From: CAYQEU01 sp964532005
Lineage (GTDB): Bacteria; Patescibacteriota; Doudnabacteria; UBA920
Reading direction: 5' to 3'
DNA: 64,000 nucleotides
NCBI GenBank assembly: GCA_964532005.1
Contig: CAZHER010000002.1
Location: forward strand, 44,675-108,674
Position 1 is the stretch's first letter. Every line of letters starts with the position of its first letter. Below are positions 8,085-15,888 of this stretch, piece after piece. Made by a program: the position numbers and the translations under genes. Under the pieces are notes generated by a model. The model was not told the DNA's origin, searched no databases, and saw only the letters and a list, made by a program, of their open reading frames with translations.

Positions 8085-10025
8085 ATGAATTTATCCAGCC
8101 TTTCTTCACAGCTGAATATTTCAATTCAAGAACTTCGCCAAAAAGCTTCGGCGAAGGGTTTTGTTATTTCCCCGCGCGCCAATAAGATAGACAATCATCT
8201 GGCAAAGCAAATATTGACCAGTCTGAATGAGACGGAAAAGCCGGTAGAAAAAATACCAAAAGAACCAAAAAAAGTTGCATTGCCGGCATATATAAAAGTC
8301 AGAGACTTTGCTGCTTTGCTAGAATTACCAGTTGTTGACGTTATCAAAGTTTTGATAAAAAACGGGGTGATGGCAACTATTAATGAAGAAGTTGACTTTG
8401 AAACGGCAACTATTATTGCCCAAGATTTAGGGTTTGAGGTTGAAAGTGAACAAAGCGCTGAAGTTGAGCAGTATGGCCTGGCATTTTTGCAGAATACTTT
8501 GTCCGAAGAAAAAAAAGAAAATTTAGTAAAGCGTCCACCAATTGTTGCTGTTATGGGCCATGTTGACCACGGCAAAACTACTTTGCTTGATGCTATCCGC
8601 CAGACAGATGTTGTGGCAGGGGAATCAGGCGGAATCACTCAGCATATTGGAGCTTACCGCGTTAAGAAGAACGACCAAAGTATAACCTTCTTAGATACTC
8701 CCGGCCACGAAGCTTTCGTTGAAATGCGTGCCCGCGGGGCCAATGTTACTGACTTGATTGTTTTAGTAGTTGCTGCCGATGACAGCGTGCGTCCCCAAAC
8801 AATTGAAGTTATTAACCGAGCTAAGTTTACCAACACTCCGCTTATTGTTGCAATCAACAAAATAGACAAAGAGAACGCCAATATTATGAAAGTTAAACAA
8901 GAGTTGGCAGAAAACGGAATTCTCACAGAAGAATGGGGGGGTAAAACAATTGCTGTGGAAGTATCGGCAAAAAAGAATACTGGGATCGACCAATTGTTAG
9001 AAATGATTTTACTTCAAGCTGAGGTGGAAGATTTCAAAGCAAACCCAAATGGAAAAGTGCTGGGCACAGTTATTGAGTCTCACACCTTATTGGGTAAAGG
9101 TTCTGTAGCAACAATTATTGTACAAAACGGCACATTGAAAGTCGGGGATATTATTGTTGCTGGTGCCGCTCACGGACGTATAAAAACTTTGGAAGACGAG
9201 CATGGTAAAAAACTAAAAGCAGCTACCCCTTCTATGCCGGTACAAATCTCCGGATTCTCTGAACTTCCCGAAGTGGGAGATATTTTGCAAACTACCGAAA
9301 CTCTAGAAGAAGCTCGGGAAATTGCTTTGCAAGTACAAAAGAAAAACCGCAGTCACCGCTTGGCAAACCGTCCCACACTACAAGGAGATTCTGAAAATAA
9401 AACTTTGAACTTAATTTTAAAAGCAGATGTTGCCGGCTCTTTGGAAGCCATCAAGCAGTCTTTTGACAAGCTCAAAAACGACGAAGTTACAATAAACATC
9501 CTCAGCGAAGGCGTAGGTGAAGTAAATGAGACGGACATACTGCAAGCAGAAACTTCCAAAGCAACAGTAGTTGCATTCCGAGTTAAAACAAACCCGAAAG
9601 CAATAAACTTAGCAAAGCAGAAAAAAGTTGCCATAGACAGCTACGAAGTTATTTATGAGCTGTTGGAAGACGTTACCAGTGCAGTCATAAAAATGTTTAC
9701 TCCTGAAATGGAAAAAGTCAGCTTTGGAAGAGGAACTATTTTGGGAATTTTTAGAACTGAAAAAGGCCAAATGATTATCGGCGGAAAAGTTAACGAAGGT
9801 GAAATTCGCAAAAGCAAACCAATTGCCATTATCCGAAAAGACAACGAAGGCAATGAATATGAAGCTGGTAGGGGAGAAATACTGGACCTCCAACAAAATA
9901 AAGTAGCAACCAAAGAAGTTGGAAAGGGTAATGAATTTGGGATGAAAGTTAAATCACAAACCAAAATACAGGAAGGTGATACCATTGAAAGCTTTGAAGA
10001 AAGCTTAAAACTAAAAACTTTATAA
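8085..10025 (+). CDS. infB: Translation initiation factor IF-2
   Basis: The GTPase that delivers initiator fMet-tRNA to the 30S subunit and promotes subunit joining. From the ATG at 8085 it is 646 residues, short because the long N-terminal extension of E. coli IF-2 is absent. Two IF2-N-like helical modules occupy about residues 1-130. The G domain has GHVDHGKT (158-165), DTPGH (204-208) and NKID (258-261); domains II-IV follow to the C-terminus. A GTG 51 bases upstream would extend the frame, but the TTGATT-17-TATAAT promoter lies between the two, so the ATG is preferred. It heads infB-rbfA-nrnA, a usual bacterial order, although an orphan gene interrupts it here. Confidence 0.97.
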   Translation: MNLSSLSSQLNISIQELRQKASAKGFVISPRANKIDNHLAKQILTSLNETEKPVEKIPKEPKKVALPAYIKVRDFAALLELPVVDVIKVLIKNGVMATINEEVDFETATIIAQDLGFEVESEQSAEVEQYGLAFLQNTLSEEKKENLVKRPPIVAVMGHVDHGKTTLLDAIRQTDVVAGESGGITQHIGAYRVKKNDQSITFLDTPGHEAFVEMRARGANVTDLIVLVVAADDSVRPQTIEVINRAKFTNTPLIVAINKIDKENANIMKVKQELAENGILTEEWGGKTIAVEVSAKKNTGIDQLLEMILLQAEVEDFKANPNGKVLGTVIESHTLLGKGSVATIIVQNGTLKVGDIIVAGAAHGRIKTLEDEHGKKLKAATPSMPVQISGFSELPEVGDILQTTETLEEAREIALQVQKKNRSHRLANRPTLQGDSENKTLNLILKADVAGSLEAIKQSFDKLKNDEVTINILSEGVGEVNETDILQAETSKATVVAFRVKTNPKAINLAKQKKVAIDSYEVIYELLEDVTSAVIKMFTPEMEKVSFGRGTILGIFRTEKGQMIIGGKVNEGEIRKSKPIAIIRKDNEGNEYEAGRGEILDLQQNKVATKEVGKGNEFGMKVKSQTKIQEGDTIESFEESLKLKTL

Positions 10026-10040
10026 AATAGTACTGAAAAG

Positions 10041-10068
10041 CCCCGCATAATAACAGCGGGGTTTTGTT
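10041..10068 (+). terminator. Terminator after infB
   Basis: CCCCGC (10041-10046) pairs with GCGGGG (10056-10061), followed by TTTTGTTTT. Confidence 0.8.
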
Positions 10069-10151
10069 TTACTGTGTTCAAGGCACGGTATTGACTCGGT
10101 ACGCAAAATTAACTAAACTACTATATTCTCTTTGCGATAGCGCATTGAGAG

Positions 10152-10170
10152 CAAAATGTCTCACATTTTG
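10152..10170 (+). promoter_or_regulatory. Leader hairpin upstream of the orphan membrane protein
   Basis: CAAAATGT (10152-10159) and ACATTTTG (10163-10170) form a perfect 8-bp hairpin with a 3-base loop. It lies about 13 bases before the AGGAG Shine-Dalgarno of the 10197 gene. A possible promoter is TTGACT (10091-10096) with TAAACT 17 bases later. Confidence 0.5.
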
Positions 10171-10196
10171 TAACCAACAACTAGGAGTAGGGAACA

Positions 10197-10496
10197 ATGT
10201 TGATAGTAAAACTCTTGTTAATTGCAATTTTCGCAGCAACCGGGATCACCGCCGGGATCACCGCAAAGGTCGAAAGACCTATACTGAACGGTTTCATGAC
10301 AATTGTGCTAGCTTTCGGGGCATGGGCGATATATAAAAACTCGCAAGCTTCGGTTTCCAAAGCCGACCTGGAAGCAATTCAATTTTCGATGGCCGGGCTG
10401 TACTGCTGTTCGGCAACACTCACCACGTTTCTGACGACCAGACTTGTAAAAAAACTTTTTTTTCAAAAAGAAGACACGATCCGGATCATTGAGTAA
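10197..10496 (+). CDS. Orphan small membrane protein
   Basis: A 99-residue protein with two or three hydrophobic segments: about residues 2-22 (LIVKLLLIAIFAATGITAGI), 32-48 and 65-85, and a charged C-terminus (FFQKEDTIRIIE). I do not recognise a family. Unlike its neighbours it has an AGGAG Shine-Dalgarno about 10 bases before the ATG, a hairpin-bearing leader, its own terminator, and a higher GC content by eye. It splits the usual infB-rbfA arrangement, so it looks like an inserted single-gene unit. Confidence 0.75.
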   Translation: MLIVKLLLIAIFAATGITAGITAKVERPILNGFMTIVLAFGAWAIYKNSQASVSKADLEAIQFSMAGLYCCSATLTTFLTTRLVKKLFFQKEDTIRIIE

Positions 10497-10522
10497 CGTG
10501 CCACTTGCGCGAATACATTGTA

Positions 10523-10563
10523 AGCTGGTTGCGACCTCACAGTTGCAGCCGGCTTTTTTTTAC
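10523..10563 (+). terminator. Terminator after the orphan membrane protein
   Basis: AGCTGGTTGC (10523-10532) pairs with GCAGCCGGCT (10545-10554), including G-U pairs, followed by a run of eight or more T. Confidence 0.8.
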
Positions 10564-10621
10564 TCTTGATTAATCTGATGATTTTCGATATACTTACAGG
10601 TATTTTTGATACAATATATTT

Positions 10622-11008
10622 ATGAACAGCTCCCGGCAAAGACCAACACATAGAATAGAAAAAGTTAACGCTCTCCTCCAACAAATTGTGGGAGAGATTA
10701 TTCATCCTTATTTGGAGAACACCGACGCCCTTGTAACTGTCAGTCGAGCAGAAGCCAGTCATGATTTGAAATGGGCCAAGATTTGGATTTCCATTGTTGG
10801 AGGAAAAGACGAACGAAACAACGACAGCCAAATTCTGCAAACTTTACAAAAAAACCTTTACGACATCCAAGGCGAAGTTAATCGTAGATTGGAAATGAAA
10901 ATCGTTCCGCGCATCCAGTTATTTTTGGACACGGCCCCTCGCTACGCCCAACATATTAACGAACTCTTGGAAAGAATACACGAAGAAAATTCTGACAAAG
11001 ATGAATAA
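10622..11008 (+). CDS. rbfA: 30S ribosome-binding factor A
   Basis: A 128-residue single-domain KH-type protein that binds the late 30S particle near the 5' end of 16S rRNA and helps its maturation, notably in the cold. Family features include the N-terminal HRIEKVNALLQQIVGEII helix, the strand LVTVSRAEASHDLKWAKIWIS, and the C-terminal VPRIQLFLDTAPRYAQHINELL. TGATACAAT ends 6 bases before the ATG, so the message should be exactly leaderless. Its last 8 bases overlap the next gene, indicating a translationally coupled rbfA-nrnA pair. Confidence 0.95.
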   Translation: MNSSRQRPTHRIEKVNALLQQIVGEIIHPYLENTDALVTVSRAEASHDLKWAKIWISIVGGKDERNNDSQILQTLQKNLYDIQGEVNRRLEMKIVPRIQLFLDTAPRYAQHINELLERIHEENSDKDE

Positions 11009-11960
11009 TACCGAAAGCTTTGAAGCGGCCAAGAACTTAATCGATCGCTCCAATAAAATTCTTTTGACAACTCATGAACGAACTGACGGGGATGATCTTG
11101 GTTCGGTTTTAGCCATAGCAGATTATCTACTTGCTCAAAAGAAGCATATTGCCATTGCAGTAGTTGGTGGGGTTCCGGAACAATTACGATATTTGCCAAA
11201 TAGTAGCCTTGTAAAAGAAAACATAACCAATAAAGATTTTGACCTTATTATCATTTCCGGTTGTTCAAAAATAGAGCGCTGCGGTAACCCCAGGATCATC
11301 AACATGAATGCCCCGATTTTGAATCTGGACCACCATCCAGATAACTCTAACTACGGCACAGTAAATGTTGTTGACCATTCAAAATCAGCGGTTGCCGAAC
11401 TAGTATACGATTTCTTCCGCTACTGCAATTGGCCGATAGGGCATAAGGCGGCAACTTGCATGCTGACAGGAATTTTCACCGATACCGGTTCATTCATGCA
11501 CAGCAACACCCAAGACACTACACTTAAAGCTGCTGCTTCCCTAATGGATAAAGGAGCCAGAGTGAGTACGGTTGCCAAATATAACTACAAAGGCAAGGGG
11601 GTTGCTGCGCTTAAAGCCTGGGGTAAAGCTCTGGAAAATGCTTACTACGATGCAAAAAACAAAGTTATTATTTCCGTGGTTAGCCAGGAAGAACTGGACG
11701 AACTTGGCAATCCTCCTATGGAATACTTTGAAGGACTGGTTGAGACGTTAAATAAAGTTCCGGAAGCCAAATATGCAATGTTTCTGAAGCAAGATGGAAA
11801 TGTTGTAAAAGGAAGCTTAAGAAGCGACCCTCATAAGGGAATCGATGTTAAAGAAATAGCCCATAAGTTTGGTGGTGGCGGTCACAAATGGGCTTCAGGA
11901 TTTTCTGTAATGGGCAGATTGGTCAAGAACCAAAAAAATAAATGGGAAGTTGTGCGATAA
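11001..11960 (+). CDS. DHH/DHHA1 phosphoesterase, NrnA-like
   Basis: A 319-residue DHH-family phosphoesterase. The N-terminal metal site includes ERTDGDDLGS (about 26-35) in place of the usual PDGDAxGS, the LDHHP motif near residue 110, and TDTGSFMHSNT near 160. The C-terminal DHHA1 domain ends with FGGGGHKWASGFS. NrnA-type enzymes degrade nano-RNAs and dephosphorylate pAp, and related ones hydrolyse cyclic dinucleotides. The metal ligands are kept, so it should be active, in contrast to the degenerate paralogue at 42426. It overlaps rbfA by 8 bases. The exact substrate is not decidable from sequence. Confidence 0.88.
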   Translation: MNNTESFEAAKNLIDRSNKILLTTHERTDGDDLGSVLAIADYLLAQKKHIAIAVVGGVPEQLRYLPNSSLVKENITNKDFDLIIISGCSKIERCGNPRIINMNAPILNLDHHPDNSNYGTVNVVDHSKSAVAELVYDFFRYCNWPIGHKAATCMLTGIFTDTGSFMHSNTQDTTLKAAASLMDKGARVSTVAKYNYKGKGVAALKAWGKALENAYYDAKNKVIISVVSQEELDELGNPPMEYFEGLVETLNKVPEAKYAMFLKQDGNVVKGSLRSDPHKGIDVKEIAHKFGGGGHKWASGFSVMGRLVKNQKNKWEVVR

Positions 11961-11961
11961 A

Positions 11962-12531
11962 TTAGTTCCGCAAACTTTTCATTGCTGCTGCTGTCTGAGC
12001 CAAAGATTGAATTAGCTTGTCGACCTGTTTTTCATAAAACGGGTCTTTTAAATTTCCATCATTACCGATAATATCTTGAACCTTGCGGAACATTACTGTT
12101 TCCTTAATATCATACATGCCGAAGCCACCACATAAAGCCCGGAGCTGTTCGATTGCTCTGGCACCGCCGACAAGACCATCGGAAACACCAACCAGCCCTA
12201 CCGGCTTGTACAAAAATTCTCCATACAACCAATCCAATCCATTTTTCATTACGGCGCTGTAACCATGGTTGTATTCTGGCGCTACCAGTATAAAAGCATC
12301 GGCACTGCCTGCAACCTTGCTCCATTGTTTAACTTCATCATACGGATAATCTCCATTCAAATCTCCGGGCGGGATTGGAGTGTCAACAAATGGTAAAGGT
12401 GTTTTAGTAAAATCTACCAAAGCAGGTTTATTTCCAGAAACAGTTACACGTTCTGATATATAGTTAGCAGCATTTATACTGCGCCGATCTTGTCGGACTG
12501 ATCCGCAAACCACTGCAATAGATAAGCTCAT
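11962..12531 (-). CDS. NADPH-dependent FMN reductase family flavoprotein
   Basis: A 189-residue flavodoxin-fold protein of the NADPH-dependent FMN/quinone/chromate reductase family (PF03358). The FMN phosphate loop is GSVRQDRRS (residues 10-18) and the family signature PEYNHGYSAVMKNGLDW spans 85-101; VSDGLVGGARA follows. Such enzymes move electrons from NAD(P)H to FMN and then to quinones or metals, often as an anti-oxidant measure. It is convergent with the NrnA-like gene (one base between stops) and divergent from the vitamin-like operon at 12634. The true acceptor is unknown. Confidence 0.92.
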   Translation of the reverse strand: MSLSIAVVCGSVRQDRRSINAANYISERVTVSGNKPALVDFTKTPLPFVDTPIPPGDLNGDYPYDEVKQWSKVAGSADAFILVAPEYNHGYSAVMKNGLDWLYGEFLYKPVGLVGVSDGLVGGARAIEQLRALCGGFGMYDIKETVMFRKVQDIIGNDGNLKDPFYEKQVDKLIQSLAQTAAAMKSLRN

Positions 12532-12633
12532 AAATTTGTTGATTAATGTATTTTGAGTATATAACCCTGGGTTGCTAAAAACAATAGTTCCGAGGTATTA
12601 TGATGTTAACTTAATTAATCTAACAAAAAATAC

Positions 12634-13308
12634 ATGATGAAATTCAGCAAAAAATCTTGGTGGTTCCTCGGTCTATTTATAGTAATTGGATTTATTGCCT
12701 TACAAATCCCAACTACCCAGCTAGTCGGCTCTGGGGCAAAATTTACTTTATTTGATGCTTTTGCTCCTATAGCCGGAGGGTTCCTAGGTAGTATTCCTGG
12801 AGCAATTTCTGTCTTAATTATGCAGATTTTAAATCTTGCATGGCATGGTTTCAATATTCCTGACGCTGGCACAGTTATTCGTCTGTTCCCGGTAATGTTT
12901 GCTGCTATCTACTTTGGCAGCCACACCCGCCTGAACATTATAGTGCCAATACTGGCAATGATTGCTTTTGTTGCCAACCCTATTGGCCGCGAAGTCTGGT
13001 ATTTCTCTTTATTCTGGCTTATTCCCGTTGCGGCATACTTTTTCCAAGATAAATCTTTGATTGTCAAAAGCCTGGGCGCAACTTTTGCCGCCCATTCCGT
13101 TGGCGGCGCCCTTTGGATTTGGGCTTTTTCTCTTCCAAAAACTGTATGGATTAGTTTGATTCCAATTGTTGCCATGGAACGTTTAATCTTTGCTTTGGGA
13201 ATTGCCGCATCTTACCTTGTTGCAAACAATGTTCTTAACTGGATCAATTCAAAAAATTATTTTTCTTATAAATTTCCGGTTAATGAACGCTATGTATGGA
13301 ATTCATAA
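12634..13308 (+). CDS. ECF-transporter S-component-like membrane protein
   Basis: A 224-residue protein with about six membrane spans. The segment FTLFDAFAPIAGGFLGSIPGA (about 47-67, split here by residue count) has the layout of the first loop of ECF vitamin-transporter S components, and the size and six-helix pattern fit, but I cannot name the substrate. No ECF ATPase or T subunit is in this window. The start is one of two adjacent ATG codons. Its last 13 bases overlap the next gene, so it is translationally coupled to the CofE-like ligase, which hints at a shared cofactor substrate. Confidence 0.6.
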   Translation: MMKFSKKSWWFLGLFIVIGFIALQIPTTQLVGSGAKFTLFDAFAPIAGGFLGSIPGAISVLIMQILNLAWHGFNIPDAGTVIRLFPVMFAAIYFGSHTRLNIIVPILAMIAFVANPIGREVWYFSLFWLIPVAAYFFQDKSLIVKSLGATFAAHSVGGALWIWAFSLPKTVWISLIPIVAMERLIFALGIAASYLVANNVLNWINSKNYFSYKFPVNERYVWNS

Positions 13309-14036
13309 AAGTTCGGACTAGAAAATTCCTAACTCCAAAAGACAATTTTTACGATCTTTTGGAAAAACATTTGCCGCCACTTAAAAATGGGGATGTGCTT
13401 TTAATTACTTCGAAAGTCTTAGCTATTCACCAAGGACGCACAGTTAAAATTGACGAGAACGACCTCAAACAACGGGATCGGTTGGCCAAAGCAGAAGCAG
13501 ATAGGTTCATTCCTCGAGAAAAAGTGCCGCATAACTTTATGCTGACCATCAATGAATACACTTTAATCGCTTCCGCTGGAATAGACAAAAGCAACGGCAA
13601 CGGATATTTTGTCCTTTGGCCCAAAAATACCAACGCGCTTCTAAAAGAAATTGTAACTCACCTCAAAAAGAAATATAAACTTAGCAAACTTGCTGCTATT
13701 GCAACTGACAGTCATCTCTTGCCTTTGCGTGCTGGAGTTATTGGCGTGTCTATGGGTTTCTATGGCATGGAACCAATCCGAGACATGCGCGGTACCAAAG
13801 ATATTTTCGGTCGCAAGCTGCGCGTAACGCGCATTAATATTGTCGACGCCCTTGCCTCAATGGGAGTACTCCTAATGGGGGAAGGCAAAGAGCAAACCCC
13901 GATACTAATTATTCGAGACGCTGAAATGATTAAATTTACCAATAAGAATACTTATCGCAAATTAATCATCACCCCTGAACAAGACATATACAGCCCTTTG
14001 CTAAAAGTTTTTAAAAAAACTAAAAATGGCCGATAA
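13296..14036 (+). CDS. CofE-like gamma-glutamyl ligase family protein
   Basis: A 246-residue protein resembling the coenzyme F420-0:L-glutamate ligase (CofE) domain (PF01996): LKNGDVLLITSKVLAIHQGR near the N-terminus, a central YTLIASAGIDKSNGNGYF (compare the Asp-Asn/Gly loop of CofE), and later GTKDIFGRKLRVTRINIVDALA and GEGKEQTP. CofE adds glutamates to F420-0 using GTP. No other F420 gene is visible, so the substrate here may be another cofactor. It overlaps both neighbours (13 and 11 bases), placing it in the middle of a coupled operon. Confidence 0.82.
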   Translation: MEFIKVRTRKFLTPKDNFYDLLEKHLPPLKNGDVLLITSKVLAIHQGRTVKIDENDLKQRDRLAKAEADRFIPREKVPHNFMLTINEYTLIASAGIDKSNGNGYFVLWPKNTNALLKEIVTHLKKKYKLSKLAAIATDSHLLPLRAGVIGVSMGFYGMEPIRDMRGTKDIFGRKLRVTRINIVDALASMGVLLMGEGKEQTPILIIRDAEMIKFTNKNTYRKLIITPEQDIYSPLLKVFKKTKNGR

Positions 14037-14565
14037 GACAGTTAAGCCCAATTTTTATGCTATCGCCGCTGTTACAATAGACGGCAAAATAGGCAAACAT
14101 CCGAGCCATTTCAGCAACTGGACCAGCATTGAAGATAAAAAATTTCTCCGAGACAAGCTGGACCGTTCAGATGTAATTATAGTAGGCAACAACACTTACC
14201 AGACAGCGAGAAATCGTTTATCCAAGCGTAATTGTATTGTTTTAACTAGCAAAGTTAAAAGTGCCAGCGCCGAAAATGGTAACTTAGTTTTTCTCAATCC
14301 TGCTAAAAATAATCTTAAAAAATTCATACAAAACTTGGGCTATGTGAACATAGCCGTCCTTGGCGGTGCCCAGACCTACCAACTCTGCTTAGAAAAGGGG
14401 ATGCTAGATGATTTATATTTAACCATTGAACCAATAACTTTCGGTAGTGGTATAAACTTGTTTCACGCCAACCTTCCACGTCCAAAAAAATGGACACTTG
14501 TGTCGTTAAAAAAACTGAACCGAAAAGGCAGTTTGCTATTGCACTACTCGTCATCAAGAGTATGA
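14026..14565 (+). CDS. RibD C-terminal / dihydrofolate reductase family protein
   Basis: A 179-residue reductase of the DHFR/RibD-C superfamily. Visible marks are the N-terminal strand and loop AIAAVTIDGKIGK, the DRSDVIIVGNNTYQTA helix, the NADPH-binding loop VLGGAQTYQLCLEKG near residue 110-125, and DDLYLTIEPITFGSGINLF. Family members reduce dihydrofolate or riboflavin precursors with NADPH. It overlaps the CofE-like gene by 11 bases. Whether it serves folate, pterin or flavin chemistry is open; the ECF-S-like plus ligase context suggests cofactor salvage. Confidence 0.85.
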   Translation: MADKTVKPNFYAIAAVTIDGKIGKHPSHFSNWTSIEDKKFLRDKLDRSDVIIVGNNTYQTARNRLSKRNCIVLTSKVKSASAENGNLVFLNPAKNNLKKFIQNLGYVNIAVLGGAQTYQLCLEKGMLDDLYLTIEPITFGSGINLFHANLPRPKKWTLVSLKKLNRKGSLLLHYSSSRV

Positions 14566-14569
14566 TAAT

Positions 14570-14613
14570 TATGGAGGTGAATGCTTCCATAAATCCTGCA
14601 TTGGAGGAATGCA
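14570..14613 (+). promoter_or_regulatory. Two-hairpin leader presenting a Shine-Dalgarno
   Basis: TATGGAGG (14570-14577) can pair with CTTCCATA (14584-14591). Right after it TGCATT (14597-14602) and AATGCA (14608-14613) form a perfect hairpin whose 5-base loop is GGAGG, directly before the ATG at 14614. A 17-codon reading frame (ATG 14571, stop 14622-14624) overlaps the start codon of the main gene. Confidence 0.45.
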
Positions 14614-15105
14614 ATGGCAATTAATATGCAAACGGTCATATCCGGTAATTTCAAACCAATAGAAATTCTGCCGGATCGCGAAAGCCTGTATGCCCTCCGC
14701 GAGCGGGGCTATAATAGGTTTAACAAAAACATAACACCATTAGAATACCCGGAGCCGCCAAAACTGAGTTTTCGCACAATCAGCAAAAGTGGAATTGTGG
14801 ACAAACGATTACTAGGGTTCCTGCCACCAATCAAAAGAAACAGCTTCAAGGAAGTGTTTTACCATCTTGAGCACAACAGATTTGATTGCGCTCACGTTTA
14901 TGACGGTCTGCAGTTTGTGGCCAAAAGCTTCCCATACATGACAAAAGGAGAAATTGTTATCGTATTTCCTGGGATGCTCAGACAAAACTGCACCGAAACT
15001 TATGCTCCCTTGCTAATTATTTCCAATAAGGAAATTGCATGGGACGAAGACACAACCACAAATGGCTTACCTGAACACTGGTGGATTGCATACATTATGC
15101 GTTAA
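14614..15105 (+). CDS. Orphan hypothetical protein
   Basis: A 163-residue soluble protein I do not recognise. It has no membrane segment. Notable stretches are LPDRESLYALRERGYNRF, a central basic region, hydrophobic strands EIVIVFPGM and APLLIISN, and a C-terminus rich in Trp (EHWWIAYIMR). It has a strong GGAGG Shine-Dalgarno 7 bases before the ATG and its own terminator, and its base composition by eye is more GC-rich than the flanking core genes. It may be an acquired gene. Confidence 0.7.
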   Translation: MAINMQTVISGNFKPIEILPDRESLYALRERGYNRFNKNITPLEYPEPPKLSFRTISKSGIVDKRLLGFLPPIKRNSFKEVFYHLEHNRFDCAHVYDGLQFVAKSFPYMTKGEIVIVFPGMLRQNCTETYAPLLIISNKEIAWDEDTTTNGLPEHWWIAYIMR

Positions 15106-15127
15106 CTTTTTTGCTCGCACACTTTTC

Positions 15128-15160
15128 GGCGTAGATCTTAGAATCTGCGCCAGTTTTTTA
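15128..15160 (+). terminator. Terminator after the orphan gene
   Basis: GGCGTAGAT (15128-15136) pairs with ATCTGCGCC (15143-15151) with one mismatch, followed by AGTTTTTTATTTTT. Confidence 0.8.
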
Positions 15161-15196
15161 TTTTTATATTCAATACTCACTCCTGCACCAACATCC

Positions 15197-15237
15197 AAAA
15201 AGAAAAAGCTCCACCTTGCGGTGAAGCATTTTCTTTT
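15197..15237. terminator. Terminator of the minus-strand tRNA cluster
   Basis: A long hairpin: AAAAGAAAAAGCTCCACC pairs imperfectly with GGTGAAGCATTTTCTTTTT around a TTGC loop. On the minus strand it lies just after the tRNA-Gly 3' end and gives a T-rich tract. Confidence 0.65.
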
Positions 15238-15311
15238 TGGAGCGGCCAAGGGGAATCGAACCCCTATCCCTTCCATGGCAAGGAAGAGTTCTACCATTGA
15301 ACCATGGCCGC
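15238..15311 (-). tRNA. tRNA-Gly(GCC)
   Basis: The minus strand gives acceptor GCGGCCA/TGGCCGC with U73 and encoded CCA, anticodon stem CTTCC/GGAAG and loop TTGCCAT (anticodon GCC). Last gene of a four-tRNA cluster. Confidence 0.96.
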
Positions 15312-15319
15312 ACGCTTAC

Positions 15320-15394
15320 TGGTGCCCCGGGTCAGAATTGAACTGACGACACGACGCTCTTCAGGCGTCTGCTCTACCACTGAGCTACCGAGGC
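15320..15394 (-). tRNA. tRNA-Phe(GAA)
   Basis: The anticodon stem GACGC/GCGTC carries loop CTGAAGA (anticodon GAA). Acceptor GCCTCGG pairs with CCGGGGC including one T-G pair; CCA is encoded. Confidence 0.96.
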
Positions 15395-15404
15395 AAATAT
15401 TTTA

Positions 15405-15481
15405 TGGTGGGCGATAGAGGATTCGAACCTCTGGCATCTTCGGTGTAAACGAAGCGCTCTGACCAGCTGAGCTAATCGCCC
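15405..15481 (-). tRNA. tRNA-Val(TAC)
   Basis: Acceptor GGGCGAT/ATCGCCC, anticodon stem CTTCG/CGAAG with loop TTTACAC (anticodon UAC), T arm with GGTTCGAATCC, encoded CCA. Confidence 0.96.
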
Positions 15482-15504
15482 ATATTATTTTATTTTGACT
15501 CCAG

Positions 15505-15591
15505 TGGTGCCCAGGAGAGGACTCGAACCTCCACGGGATTGCTCCCACAGCCACCTCAAGGCTGCGTGTATACCAGTTCCACCACCTGGGC
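15505..15591 (-). tRNA. tRNA-Leu(GAG)
   Basis: A class II tRNA with a long variable arm. Anticodon stem CAGCC/GGCTG with loop TTGAGGT (anticodon GAG), acceptor GCCCAGG/CCTGGGC, encoded CCA. First gene of the cluster Leu-Val-Phe-Gly. Confidence 0.96.
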
Positions 15592-15628
15592 CAGTAAAAT
15601 GACTGTGCAATTGCATCAAATCCATCAA

Positions 15629-15636
15629 ATTATACA
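15629..15636 (-). promoter_or_regulatory. Extended -10 of the tRNA-Leu/Val/Phe/Gly cluster
   Basis: The minus strand reads TGTATAAT about 38 bases upstream of the tRNA-Leu 5' end. No good -35 hexamer is visible. Confidence 0.5.
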
Positions 15637-15734
15637 AGATCCGCGCAAAAAAATCTAGTGTTTTGGTACTTTTTTGATTTTCTTCATAAATATGAGAAAA
15701 AGTCGCATATCACTGACAAAATCTAAAATGACAT

Positions 15735-15801
15735 AAATAAGCCAAATTTGGTTCCAATTTTGCCCTTGGGCAAGGCAAAAAATATGTTCTTTGGCTTATT
15801 T
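15735..15801. repeat. 67-bp imperfect inverted repeat upstream of the secreted-protein promoter
   Basis: AAATAAGCCAAA (15735-15746) is perfectly repeated in inverse at 15790-15801. Between the arms a second palindrome, TTGCCC-TT-GGGCAA, allows a long cruciform or hairpin. The rest of 15592-15820 shows no gene. Confidence 0.6.
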
Positions 15802-15825
15802 AAGAGGAAATTCGGGAAAATATCG

Positions 15826-15854
15826 TTGACGAAAAGGTAAAAAAGGAGTATAAT
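15826..15854 (+). promoter_or_regulatory. Near-consensus promoter of the secreted-protein gene
   Basis: TTGACG (15826-15831), 17 bases, TATAAT (15849-15854). Transcription should start near 15861 and give a leader of about 165 bases before the ATG at 16026. Confidence 0.8.
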
Positions 15855-15888
15855 GTATTTGTAAGGTGCTAGTTCGGCACTCTTTTTT

